Assembly (NCBI GenBank): GCA_012934845.2
Contig: WNNJ02000084.1
Coordinates: 41,339 to 105,338 of the forward strand
Length of the DNA stretch: 64,000 nt
Reading direction: 5' to 3'
Origin: Pomphorhynchus laevis
Taxonomy: Eukaryota > Acanthocephala > Palaeacanthocephala > Echinorhynchida > Pomphorhynchidae
Shown: in pieces, positions 28,001 through 34,200 of the stretch
Layout of the letters: each line of letters opens with the position of its first letter
Position numbering within the stretch: position 1 is the first letter of the stretch
Notes under the pieces: generated by a model
The model's input: only the letters and a program-made list of their open reading frames with translations
The model's database searches: none
Told to the model about the DNA's origin: nothing
Translations under genes and position numbers: made by a program

Positions 28001-28429
28001 TTTAATGCATATTTTAAGGTTCTACACATTTTGTCTTGATTTTAAGAAACCAACATTTTTCTTTGTTATATAAATATTAAATCAGAATTTATATCTGACG
28101 AATAATAATTTAAATCAGACAAATAAGTAATAGAGGTTATCATTTAGAACTCAGTTACATAATTTTATCAGCTAATGCTGCTATATTAAGTTACAAAATA
28201 ATTATTAACTATTTTTATTATTTATCTATATTAATTTACAAATTCCTTGATATTATCCCGATATTATAATTAAATTATATTGTTTTTATATTATAGTCAT
28301 GGAGCAACCTTAGATTTGGTGCAGAAAAATATTGGCAAACGAAGCTACGCGTTCACAGCAACACAACAAAAGTCATTTCCAAAAGTTTACTGTGCGCCTC
28401 TGTCATCTATAGGTGCAAATGAAACTTAG
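835..28429 (+). CDS. INPP4: INPP4-type inositol-polyphosphate 4-phosphatase, 3' half of a spliced gene (exon join)
   Basis: Exons at 835-1094, 9887-10060, 10107-10172, 10669-10753, 12124-12280, 13100-13219, 14253-14362, 14429-14490, 25772-25863, 25912-26069 and 28297-28429 give about 472 residues. The family removes the 4-phosphate from phosphatidylinositol 3,4-bisphosphate and so damps PI3K signalling on endosomal and plasma membranes. The catalytic loop CKSAKDRT (Cys-x5-Arg) lies in exon 10, preceded by ICPKLNGF, as in the animal enzymes. Exon 6 carries VPALFNVGFNQD, resembling the family's LFNVGINEQ stretch, and the last exon carries KNIGKRSYAF, matching the family's KNIKCRKYAF near the C-terminus. 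Phases chain across all junctions except 14490/25772, so at least one short exon is missing from the model. The N-terminal half (C2 region expected) lies upstream of the window. Family call is from remembered motifs; no search was run. Confidence 0.85.
1095..1787. other. Intron sequence, nothing recognised
   Basis: Low-complexity A/T sequence following exon 1. I see no coding, repeat-end or RNA feature. Confidence 0.6.
1788..2400 (-). mobile_element. PLE1 3'-end copy (Penelope-like family)
   Basis: Contains in minus orientation the tail of the PLE1 reverse transcriptase (2,280-2,380, the block that in better copies encodes [16 protein letters not shown]), then the 3' untranslated part with a GC-richer hairpin module (1,985-2,105), and the recurrent family terminus complementary to AAATCAGCTAACTGAGTC at 1,793. 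5'-truncated. A following block to about 2,530 recurs at 30,310-30,440. Confidence 0.75.
2575..2950 (-). mobile_element. PLE1 terminal fragment
   Basis: Begins with the family terminus (CAGATAACTGAATCAACG) and runs through the A/T-rich part of the 3' region to a GATGTATTCGAATAA stretch; the hairpin module is not included. Orientation minus by comparison with the longer copies. Confidence 0.6.
2951..4180. other. Intron sequence, nothing recognised
   Basis: AT-rich intron. A short inverted repeat CACTAAC/GTTAGTG at about 3,688-3,704 and TTAATTA-type simple sequence at 3,820-3,900 are seen, but no gene or element. Confidence 0.5.
4183..4490 (-). mobile_element. PLE1 3'-end fragment
   Basis: Terminus CAGATTAGCTAACTGAGTC near 4,186, A/T-rich UTR, and a hairpin module with TTATCAGGTTTCGGC (4,395-4,480) mark a 5'-truncated minus-strand copy. 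It breaks off into short ATTGTTATAATTG direct repeats. Confidence 0.65.
5185..5725 (-). mobile_element. PLE1 3'-end copy
   Basis: Family terminus at about 5,193, A/T-rich UTR, hairpin module 5,345-5,475 with CTGCTATG/CATAGCAG arms, and the reverse transcriptase C-terminal block at 5,610-5,720. The apparent plus-strand ORF at 5,620-5,886 is the antisense shadow of this block. Confidence 0.75.
5730..6300 (-). mobile_element. PLE1 3' fragments, degenerate
   Basis: Two diverged partial copies of the 3' untranslated part, one with a hairpin module at 6,015-6,150 (TTATCAAGTTTTGGACC, then CATAGCGG) and a shorter piece to 6,320 with GACGATTATCAGAGTAAGG. Minus orientation. Confidence 0.55.
6320..7720. 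other. Intron sequence, nothing recognised
   Basis: AT-rich, no open frame with coding character and no repeat end I could match elsewhere in the window. Confidence 0.5.
7722..8732 (-). CDS. Intronless ORF nested antisense in an intron, unknown protein, 336 aa
   Basis: A 336-codon frame on the opposite strand inside the large intron between exons 1 and 2 of the INPP4-type gene. Codon use is much less A/T-biased than the flanks and the length is far above chance here, so it is probably a real gene. Residues 1-50 are basic and polar (KKRWTNSKRN), followed by PILPAQLPLYQIPLDQRG and CNHYPFYISTAGYG, then a region rich in beta-forming residues to the C-terminus DEVDVQFK. No signal peptide or membrane segment. 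I do not recognise the family. The start MSLEKYKL follows an AG (TTGCAAAG) that could be an acceptor; an open frame just upstream (8,713-8,895) might be a 5' exon, but no good donor is visible. Confidence 0.7.
   Translation of the reverse strand: MSLEKYKLRQPKQLTSTEHYRVNSHRQNKKRWTNSKRNVNTISSEHDPSGNPFPILPAQLPLYQIPLDQRGERNKELKLYPIIQCNHYPFYISTAGYGNIQIDTDFSIDISFNETLRLQFPRLRFSLSSLGNDVCICMDDQIKLLVNYRQSILLIDALTGKFADINAERLLIRKKDGSSIAVSSDGKLLSSALSPCILGDPSFNHLLKESISSAMYMQLHCNPIVYLKEGCVTIMCSNFVIHYDTTNHRLQVKQSSTITDLPSDITISYDVNDNIFSMEMMSKEVAIEIKSEYVKVNDSTLGTLTYYKENELLCANDNVILQITSGNFDEVDVQFK
9161..9547. mobile_element. MITE-like element with 54-bp terminal inverted repeats
   Basis: The left arm (9161-9214, TATATTTGATGATGGTAGAC...) is matched by the reverse complement of 9494-9547 with only a handful of differences. 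The about 280-bp interior is A/T simple sequence with one GC-richer patch and no coding capacity. A DNA-transposon-derived non-autonomous element or a foldback; superfamily not assigned. Confidence 0.75.
9887..10060 (+). CDS. INPP4: INPP4-type gene, visible exon 2
   Basis: Acceptor GTTTCAG, donor TTAAG|GTATCG. Fifty-eight codons, phase 0 at both ends, starting VKNIDDAKNAVLKLQ. Predicted helical. An upstream alternative donor at CAG|GTGCAA (10043) would shift the frame relative to exon 3, so the 10060 end is preferred. Confidence 0.75.
10107..10172 (+). CDS. INPP4: INPP4-type gene, visible exon 3
   Basis: Acceptor CTGCTCAG, donor GTT|GTAAGT. Twenty-two codons in phase 0, LISESPNIDQLML onwards to FCQV. 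The intron before it is only 46 nt. Confidence 0.75.
10591..10690. repeat. 50-bp tandem duplication carrying a splice acceptor
   Basis: Two 50-bp units (10591-10640, 10641-10690) share AATGTGTATTGTTTCTAGCT followed by AAGT. The second provides the acceptor and first codons of INPP4 exon 4. Confidence 0.85.
10669..10753 (+). CDS. INPP4: INPP4-type gene, visible exon 4 (duplicated acceptor upstream)
   Basis: Acceptor GTTTCTAG, donor AAAG|GTAAAA. It encodes LSGVLSALQSHMGIKLS and continues to YSK plus one base. A 50-bp tandem duplication (10591-10640 and 10641-10690) has copied the acceptor and first codons; use of the upstream copy would hit an in-frame TAA just before the real exon. Confidence 0.75.
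10754..12123. other. Intron, A/T simple sequence
   Basis: Intron between exons 4 and 5. 11,350-11,660 is dense TAATATTATA-type sequence with multiple small palindromes. No gene or dispersed element recognised. Confidence 0.55.
12124..12280 (+). CDS. INPP4: INPP4-type gene, visible exon 5
   Basis: Acceptor ATTGTAG, donor ACC|GTAAGC. Encodes ILLVFCYALSCIGDENGM followed by an acidic segment with KSVEELKNVRLYFHND. Phase 1 in and phase 2 out fit exons 4 and 6. Confidence 0.8.
12281..13099. other. Intron between exons 5 and 6, with a doubtful minus ORF
   Basis: Contains a minus-strand 66-codon frame (12,740-12,940; SGMSNASPCVASSE and GHLQLRRRFSTF) with more balanced composition than the flanks. 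It has no recognised motif and I do not call it a gene, but its composition is unlike the surrounding intron. Confidence 0.35.
13100..13219 (+). CDS. INPP4: INPP4-type gene, visible exon 6 (LFNVG motif)
   Basis: Acceptor CATTTTAG, donor CAAG|GTAAGA. Contains VPALFNVGFNQDALIA, the best match outside the catalytic exon to the INPP4 family's conserved LFNVGINEQ stretch. Confidence 0.85.
13220..14252. other. Intron between exons 6 and 7, nothing recognised
   Basis: AT-rich. A 32-bp tandem near 13,430-13,480 (AGTATAAAAATAAATGTATAA), an imperfect TTTATTGATTATTCA repeat at 13,650-13,735, and an inverted repeat GAATTTTCTTG...CAAGAAAATTC (14,152-14,226). Confidence 0.5.
14253..14362 (+). CDS. INPP4: INPP4-type gene, visible exon 7
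   Basis: Acceptor AAATTTAG, donor ATG|GTAAGT. Encodes LGPKYDFEGGRMLLETML and a following helical stretch ending CKIN. Phase fits both neighbours. Confidence 0.75.
14429..14490 (+). CDS. INPP4: INPP4-type gene, visible exon 8
   Basis: Acceptor TTTATTAG, donor CTG|GTTTGA (weak). Encodes SHLLRMCLMQLDMLSNTINL. It ends in phase 0 while exon 9 needs phase 1, so one or more exons of total length 3n+1 should lie between 14491 and 25771. Confidence 0.65.
14690..15290 (-). mobile_element. CR1/L2-type LINE, 3' end of reverse transcriptase ORF
   Basis: A sharply GC-richer block. On the minus strand the frame ending near 14,760 reads NYGLRSFLVAASLAWNQLPL and then APSFITFKHLLRSHLLDT, the conserved C-terminal signature of CR1/L2-type LINEs (YGxRxFSVAAPxLWNxLP...SxFKxxLKTHL). 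Upstream pieces such as IRRIRPLIDFRSCMSLL and FPKIDYCLSLFANSP fit the preceding thumb region. Fragmentary, with frame breaks; the annotated-looking open frame at 14,895-15,272 is a different frame of this remnant. Confidence 0.8.
15291..15840. other. Intron sequence, nothing recognised
   Basis: AT-rich. An inverted pair of ATAAGTTTAATATAT/AACACGCTTATC-like sequences at 15,465-15,550 is weak. Confidence 0.45.
15841..16051. mobile_element. MITE-like foldback, 211 bp
   Basis: The left arm starting GTAACCATTAGTTGG is complementary to the right arm ending CCAACTAATGATTAC over about 80 bp, including GCCAATGCGATTGGCC / GGCCAATCGCATTG. The loop is about 55 bp. No coding capacity. Confidence 0.8.
16052..16860. 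other. Intron with traces of PLE1
   Basis: Patches such as AAAGATTAAAGAATGTATATATCTAGA (16,100) and TTTATATCGTAATGATTGC (16,530) resemble diverged PLE1 coding sequence, but too weakly to delimit a copy. Confidence 0.4.
16870..16985. repeat. Short tandem repeat, about 15-16 bp unit
   Basis: Three to six units of TAATATATTGTTC and related ATATATTTGTATAT, directly upstream of a PLE1 copy. Confidence 0.7.
17000..17585 (+). mobile_element. PLE1 reverse transcriptase fragment
   Basis: Encodes in pieces [19 protein letters not shown] (PLE motif around the fourth RT block) and [18 protein letters not shown] with the YIDD catalytic pair, then [10 protein letters not shown] and [19 protein letters not shown], typical of the PLE thumb, ending KQKIVKYIN near 17,560. 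No GIY-YIG domain follows. Broken copy, plus orientation. The minus-strand ORF 17,226-17,498 is its shadow. Confidence 0.85.
17590..18390 (+). mobile_element. Second PLE1 copy in direct tandem, with 3' UTR
   Basis: Repeats the RT C-terminal block (17,610-17,800), then the 3' untranslated part with the hairpin module at 18,085-18,185 (GCTATGTTGGGTCTAGC, CCTGATAACATTGCAG) and the family terminus ATAGACTTAGTTATATGA near 18,370. Head-to-tail with the copy before it, an arrangement known for Penelope-like elements. Confidence 0.75.
18395..18680 (+). mobile_element. PLE1 3'-end remnants
   Basis: Degenerate hairpin module (GCGGCCGAAACCTGATAAT at about 18,481) followed by the A/T-rich tail and a further partial module at 18,620 (TGTTGGGTCTAGAAATAAG). 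Confidence 0.55.
19008..25545. repeat. Satellite array, 42-bp monomers in a 172-bp higher-order repeat
   Basis: About 6.5 kb of CAACAAAATATTATTAAAAT-type monomers. Four variants recur in fixed order: one with CAACAAATAAAATATT and TTAGATTTAC (46 bp), one with CAATGAAATATTATAAAAAT (42 bp), one with CAACAAAATATTATTAAAAT (42 bp), one with AATATTAATAAAATATT and CAACACACAAAT (42 bp), giving a 172-bp unit. Successive copies of the 46-bp variant start at 21,673 and 21,845, a spacing of exactly 172. Some stretches lose or repeat variants, as expected of unequal exchange. The last units (25,440-25,545) drift (CAAGTCAACAAAAT) at the array edge. The array lies inside an intron of the INPP4-type gene. Confidence 0.95.
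25546..25625 (+). mobile_element. Short PLE1 tail fragment at the satellite edge
   Basis: TATAAAATCTTATATGATTATTTATTATTTATAATTATTTATC-like tail of the PLE1 3' region directly abuts the array, so the satellite is bracketed by PLE1 remnants on both sides. Confidence 0.5.
25772..25863 (+). CDS. INPP4: INPP4-type gene, visible exon 9
   Basis: Acceptor TTTGTAG, donor GAG|GTGTGA. Encodes HDLEKQFDTLENLVRNYK and ANHSVTHLALE, immediately upstream of the catalytic exon. It lies only 226 bp past the end of the satellite array. Confidence 0.8.
25912..26069 (+). CDS. INPP4: INPP4-type gene, catalytic exon (CX5R)
   Basis: Preceded by a 48-nt intron (25864-25911, GTGTGA...TTTTAAG). Encodes ICPKLNGFNFIGCKSAKDRT, with the nucleophilic Cys and the phosphate-binding Arg of the Cys-x5-Arg phosphatase loop, then a helical stretch ending LLSILRR. 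Donor AGAAG|GTACTT, phase 2. Confidence 0.93.
26906..27001. repeat. 24-bp minisatellite, four units
   Basis: Four units of GCTGTAGTCTCTTAAAATGA plus ACAC with one or two changes each. Confidence 0.9.
27935..27972 (-). repeat. Isolated PLE-type 3' hairpin
   Basis: The minus strand reads CACTGACGAAGCC, GTAACGA, GGCGAAAGC: a CTGANGA block, a GCC/GGC stem and GAAA. This layout is common near the 3' ends of Penelope-like elements and recalls half of a hammerhead core; no other part of an element was found next to it. Confidence 0.45.
28297..28429 (+). CDS. INPP4: INPP4-type gene, terminal exon
   Basis: Acceptor TTATAG; the split codon completes Ser, followed by HGATLDLVQKNIGKRSYAF and a tail ending SSIGANET and TAG. 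The KNIxxRxYAF block and a Pro-rich tail ending near Gly/Asn/Thr match the C-terminus of animal INPP4 proteins. No clear AATAAA lies directly after the stop; the first good one is inside the PLE1 fragment near 28,597. Confidence 0.88.
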
Positions 28430-28589
28430 CATCATATTAATATAAATCTGACTAAATTTATTGTTTATCGTAATTGCATAGTTTTGCTTTAAATTGCAAC
28501 ATTTTTCTCACCTTCTTGTTAACTATTTGAGTATTTAATCAATGCTTAACTATTAAAATGCTTTTAAATATTACAGTTTATCGATTGTC

Positions 28590-29310
28590 AAGCAGAACTA
28601 ATAAATAACAGACGATGTATCAATACTAATTTATTTATTTTTTAATAAATAAAAAAAATAAAAAATAAATAAATTAAAATTAATAATTAGATTATAAATA
28701 ATAATAAATAATTGTTATAATATTTTATATAATTTATATCAAGTTAAAATAAAAAATTGAATTTTAAAATAAAAGTCATTTTTATGAATTGACTAATAAA
28801 TAACAGACAAAGTTTCACAAAATTGTGAAACATGTTTTTTTGTAATTCTGATGATGATAGCAGTAGCTATCAAAATATAGAATTTTTATCAAATAAAGGA
28901 TATTTTCTTCTTCGTCGCTGTAATAATAAATATTATTGTGTTAATTTATATATTTTACTATTTTCTGCTTGATGTTATTTTTATAGTAACCTTGTTTAAA
29001 ATATGTATCTATTAAATTATTTAAATGATTTTGAAGAAAGCCAATATCATTACATATTGTTGCAATTCTTAAAATTTCATTATTTAATGTATTATATTTT
29101 ATATTATATGGTATGTATGAATGCTCATGCAAAAATATGTTTCTTGTAAATTTAAATATGTCATCTTTACGATATAAATTAATAGTAGTTTTAGTTAATG
29201 TTAATTTAATGTTCATATCTAGATATACACCTTCTTTATCATTAATATTGGTTTTGTTAAGAATAAGGCCTTTTTGGATAAATTTGTTCACTAATTAAAT
29301 AAAAATTATT
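28590..29310 (-). mobile_element. PLE1 3'-end copy interrupted by a PLE2 tail
   Basis: Minus-strand RT tail at 28,941-29,291 ([19 protein letters not shown], ending KQKIVKYIN and a stop) and part of the 3' UTR at 28,596-28,805. Between them, 28,806-28,930 is a plus-oriented PLE2-type 3' end instead of the usual hairpin module. Confidence 0.75.
28806..28930 (+). mobile_element. PLE2-type 3' end with structured hairpin
   Basis: Matches 40,805-40,915 (GTGAAAC, a TGATGATGATA hairpin, then TTTTTATCAAATAAAGGATA). Inner stem TGATAGC/GCTATCA around AGTA, outer stem AATTCT/AGAATT. In the other copy the outer stem is AAATCTT/AAGATTT, so the pairing is kept by paired changes. Confidence 0.65.
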
Positions 29311-29680
29311 AGTTATTATATATAAATACCTAGTATTTATTTAATTTGCTATTATTTCTGGTTATTATATGATTTACAACATTGAATAAATTTTGATACA
29401 ATAAATAATTTGGTAATGGTAAAATATTTAACTGTAATTGTTTACTGTTTTATAAATCATATTTAAACTTTGCAATTTTAATTTTAATTTGATCTTACAA
29501 AAGTACAATGCTTACATTATGAAGAAATCTTATTTTATATTTGATATGGAACAAACCTCGTTCGGATTTATAAGTGCCCAATCCTCAGTAAGTGCTGCTC
29601 CTTTGTTATTAAACTCTTTGATTTCGACTGCACTCTAAAAAATACATTCTTGCAATAAATATTTAAATAATTTATAAATT

Positions 29681-30440
29681 AAATCAGATAACTGAGTTAC
29701 GTATTTAATATACTTTAAAAATTGATGGAAAAAATGCTAAATAAAATTTTAATAATTAAATAATAAATAATTTGAAAAGATTTCATAATTTTAATTAATT
29801 GTTATAAGATTTTATATAACTTGGGTAAAGTTAAAATAAAAAAAATAAAAAAATACAATTTTTATAATAAGGATTATTAGAATAAGGATTAAAGGTAATC
29901 AGGAGGAAATGATGTGCTATCAGGATTCGGACCATATTCCTCGACCAAACAAAGCTGCGAGAATAAATATATGTTAATGACGTATTTCCTCTGATGAAAT
30001 TTGATTATCTAGTGTATCTTATTCAAAAACAATGTACTTTATTTATTATTCACCCAGATAAGATAATATAAATTAAGATAATATTAATTCTATAATCAGA
30101 TAATGATTTCCGCTAATGATTTTAAATCTATTTTTAACATTATTATGTTAATTAATATATTTAACTATTTTCTGTTTGATGATATGTTTATGGTAACCTT
30201 ATTAACAATATGCATCTATTAAATTATTTAAATGATTTTAAAGAAAGTCAATATCGTTACAAATTGTTGCAATTCTTAAAATTTCATTATTTAATGTATT
30301 ATATTTTATTTTATTCCTTTATAAAATATAATTATATTTTATATTAGAATATAAAATATTCTTTAAAATTCTAAATATGTAATATATATTATATTATATT
30401 ATAATTTTTCTGACCAAGGTTATATTATCTAGAAAAGGAT
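29681..30440 (-). mobile_element. PLE1 3'-end copy
   Basis: Family terminus AAATCAGATAACTGAGT at 29,681, hairpin module 29,875-30,000 and RT tail 30,200-30,310. 30,310-30,440 repeats the block seen at 2,380-2,510, so the two loci share an extended segment. Confidence 0.7.
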
Positions 30441-30539
30441 ATATCAAGGATATTATCAAGGTTATATTATCTATAATGTATTAAAATATATTATTTATTA
30501 TCCATCCACATACATTTTCCGCTTTAGAGTTTAAATTAA

Positions 30540-30930
30540 TTTAAACTTTAGAGTTCATATATTATATTCAATATTATATGGTATGCATGAATTATCAAAT
30601 CAAAAATATGTTTTTAAATTATTAAAATTTAAATTTTATATATGCTCTTAAAAATATTATTTTTAAATTATGAACGAATGCTCATGCAAATTGAAATTTT
30701 CAATTAAAGGTAGAATTAAAAAGCAGTTATCATTGATAATGAGATAATAATAGATAATAAATAATTTTATTTAAATATAAATATCTATTAAATTATTTTA
30801 ATCATTTTGAAGAAAGACAATTACATAGTAGGCATTTACATATTTTGGCAATTCTTAAAAGTTCATTATTTAATGTATTATATATTATATTATTCTAATA
30901 TAAAATATAATTTAAAATAAAAAGACAAGA
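30540..30930 (-). mobile_element. PLE1 RT-tail fragments
   Basis: Scraps related to the RT C-terminal block, including 30,780-30,880 with GGCAATTCTTAAAAGTTCATT, in minus orientation. Confidence 0.5.
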
Positions 30931-31581
30931 AACTCGTGTAGTAGCTTTATTGCTCATTTTAGTTTACATGGTTTTTTAACACATGACCGCTTTGAACTAA
31001 ATCAGAAAACGATTGAAATGCTAATTGGCATGTTGTGTCTTCTCATCGATAAGTAAGTTGTAATTCATTGGGAATTTACGCTTCTGTCATTGAGGTGAAC
31101 TCTATACGATGCATTTTGTTTAAATAGTTATTGATGAATATGTTCTTATCAGAAAACAATAGCACACGTCGAAATGCAAGTTCTTGATTTAATCGTTATT
31201 TACGAATAGATTTATTAATTCGTTTTGAATTACAGCTTGGAACAATTGCTATAATAAATGAAACAAGTAAAGGAAAATTACGTTACATTCTTTAGATTGT
31301 AAAAATGAAGGATTTTCCAAGAAAGAATCCATTAAACCCGATTTCAATTGTGCATAATTATAGAGGAGGAATTTAAGTTTCATAGCTCAAAGTCCAGAAA
31401 TTCTCTAATGACGGGGCTAATGTCTGATTTATTGCTGTCGTGCAAATTGTCAACCATTATTTTTGTAGCTCGAAAAATATACAAATAATTTTATAAAAAT
31501 AATATACAAATATCCTACCTATACGAATATAAGTATTCGAGAAATGAGGATCACGAATTGTCGTATTAGCAAAATATTTAT

Positions 31582-32000
31582 AATCAGATCAGATAACTGA
31601 GTCTTCGTATATAAATAAGAAGTAAAGATACCTAATAATAAATAAAGTGTATTATTTATTACATTTATGATACAAATATTATCTATCCATAAAAGTTTTC
31701 CGGTATTTTCTGTTTGATGGTATTTTTATAGTAACTAGTTTAAAATATGTATCTATTAAATTATTACAATGATTCTGAAGAAAGGCAATATCATTACATA
31801 TTTTGGCAATTCTTAAAAGTTCATTATTTAATGTATTATATTTTATATTATTATAATATAAAATATAATTATATTTTATATTAGAATATAAAATATTTCA
31901 TAAAATTCTAAATACATAATTATATATTATATAATTCATATATATATTGTATGCTATTCATTTATAAAAAAATTTCCCTTAATAGTTTAAATTTATTTTT
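31582..32000 (-). mobile_element. PLE1 copy lacking most of its 3' UTR
   Basis: Terminus CAGATAACTGAGTCTTCGTA at 31,588 is followed within 130 bp by the RT tail at 31,700-31,850. The hairpin module is missing, so this is an internally shortened copy. Confidence 0.6.
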
Positions 32001-32159
32001 AATAATATTTTGAAGATTTATACATCTCCATTATATGAAATAGAAATTAATCATCAAACTTGTTTGGAAATTAGTAGAAAAATAAAAATATCGTATCAAT
32101 AATACATAGTTTAATGAATATAAAGTATAACGTATATATTTAATATAGAGCATAAAGTA

Positions 32160-32420
32160 TATATTTTCCGCTTAAGAGTTTAAATTTATTTTTAATATTT
32201 TGTTGATTTATAATTCTTTATAATAAGAAAAAATAAATCATCAAACTTGCATGAAAGTTAGCAGAAAAATTGTCTTATCAATAATACGAAGCTTTAGTAT
32301 TTCTGACAGAGGTTATATTAACTGGAAAACAAAGTCTACAGGTCAATCCTAACTTGTCGGTATAACAAATCAGATAACTGGGCATCCGCATTTTATACTA
32401 TACATAAATATAAATAATAT
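32160..32420 (-). mobile_element. PLE1 terminal scraps
   Basis: Includes GGAAAACAAAGTCTACAGGT and CAGATAACTGGGCATCCG, the block and terminus seen at 2,500-2,600 and 49,030-49,110. Confidence 0.45.
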
Positions 32421-32439
32421 AATTACATATGACGGTATG

Positions 32440-32960
32440 AATTTGCAAATGTGTACACAATTCTGTTATCTTGGCTTTAATCTGTCTTCTAAGTAAATTT
32501 TTACTAATCATTTTGATACAATTGCTTGTAAGGTTGCTTCTTGTATGAGTACGGTCAATCTTTTACGTTCAACAAACTATCCTACAGCCATGAAGGATAG
32601 TTGACAGGATTTGCCTATTCAGAATTTAAAGCAAATTTATAGATTCAAAAAGAAATTCCTAAAATACTTCTTCTGCTTGTCCCGCAAGGTTTCGTCTTCG
32701 AAATTAGCTTATCTTACTAGAGAGCAACCCTTGTCGCTTATCCTGCAAAAGCGTTTCTCCTTAATAGAGACGACGGCGTTTCGTTCGCGTGTATCTAATT
32801 GGGATTTGAAGCAATTCTCACTGGTAGTGATATCCAATTTACGTCTGCCGTTGAATTTCCTAACATTTGGAAGTTTGGTAGTCAAAGAAAGCGAACATGT
32901 CTAATGAGATTTTCCCTTGACGGTATTCCTGATAAATTTTACTCAAATATTGTAATGTGC
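32440..32960 (+). mobile_element. LINE remnant, C-terminal part of an RT ORF
   Basis: Plus-strand frames read CYLGFNLSSK and HFDTIACKVASCMSTVNLL (the YLGF...HI...K block after the RT palm of non-LTR elements), then KKFLKYFFCLSRKVSSS further on. Broken. The exact clade is unclear; CR1/L2-like or jockey-like are both possible. Confidence 0.55.
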
Positions 32961-33109
32961 ATACACGAGTATCCGCCTGTATTAATAATTAGGGTTTTCT
33001 TAACAATTATAAAACAGATAACTAACTAAAAATAGAAACATGCATAAAAACAAGGTCAAATGTCATCAGTCGTTACCATTAATTCAAGTCTTCTAATACG
33101 TTACGACCT

Positions 33110-34200
33110 TAAATCAACAGGGATCTGAGCCCTCTAGTCACACCAACATGCCGCCCTACGACTGAACCATCCGGGGTCTTTAACCCCCTCCTCGAAGAAC
33201 CAGTCGAGACGGACTATTTCGGTAATCGTGAGATGAGGAGCTTGGGAAACCTTAGTATTTGCTTTGGGGGGACGTCCTCTAGAAAAGAAGACTAATCCCG
33301 ATATAGCCCAAGTGTCCCAAAAGCGCACTTGAGTTTTCTCATTCAATGATATATGCTGAACCCGTTTCAGAGCCCACCTAGCTCACCAATTCACCGTAAC
33401 GGTGAACCCTAGATATATTACTCGACTTGTGAAGGTAGGGAGTGCTTGATTAGTCAATATGAAAGATAGAGCCGAGAGTGATAGTCTCTTTAATTTTTTC
33501 TTTTCTCAGGAGCGCCATGAAAGACAACCACTTGCGATTTGGCTAAATTGAAAATAAGATTGGATATTGATAAATGATGTTTTAATCTTAAAAAGAAAAT
33601 CACAGTGTGGGTAGGTCATGTCATCGCTGATTAGGACTGTGAATACCAAATTATGTCCTAAAAGGGCTACAAGAGTTATAAGAAAGTAAGTGAACTTTGT
33701 CAATTGAAGTTGAGCCGAAGGCCACAAGGATAGGTAGGCCATTTTTTCCTGTGATCAATCGAACATCTGAGATTTCAAAATCCTTTTCAAGCTTTTTTGT
33801 CTTCCTCCGATATGAAAGGTGGTAAGTTATTTATTTTTATTGAGGCCTGAATAGGCTTGTAAAAAAGTGTCCCATATCCAGCCAATTTTTCTTGGAAGTA
33901 GTATATGTAGGACTTTGCGAGGTCGGAGGTACAAAATGAAATACGTACTTCCGCCTCGTAGTATTTGATTGAGTGAAAAATTATCCTGCCTTTAAGTTCA
34001 TTAGTGAAACCTCTTATCAATACATTGAATATATTCTTCCTTTCAAGAAATTGTAAAAACTTAATGATTGTAAGATTAACCAATTTAGGCACTAGAGGAA
34101 GCTTCATCTCCGTGCATGGGGTTACATAAGACGAACAAACTCTACTTACCTTGGAATTTGGACCGGAATTTGCAGAAAAATCCACGCTAATTCTGTTTTG
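33110..34200 (-). mobile_element. Jockey-superfamily LINE, internally deleted divergent copy (copy A)
   Basis: Starts on the minus strand with an ORF1 N-terminal part (34,185-33,787) aligned with residues about 40-143 of the better ORF1 at 61,997-63,115 (RIIFHSIKYYEAEVRISF vs [27 protein letters not shown] vs ASLKISNLP). It then jumps to the RT region around [14 protein letters not shown] (33,500-33,540) and ends with the family 3' region (33,120-33,380). The zinc knuckles, endonuclease and most of the RT are missing. It is the most diverged of the copies. Confidence 0.8.

Larger units (their letters stand above)
26070..28296. other. Last intron of the INPP4-type gene
   Basis: Holds a pair of diverged direct repeats (26,331-26,500 and 26,662-26,780, sharing TTTAACATCAGTA and TTAAGGTATATAGC), a 24-bp minisatellite (26,906-27,001) and a PLE-like hairpin at 27,940-27,965. 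The stretch 27,100-27,930 has slightly more balanced composition but no open frame or motif that I recognise. Confidence 0.55.
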
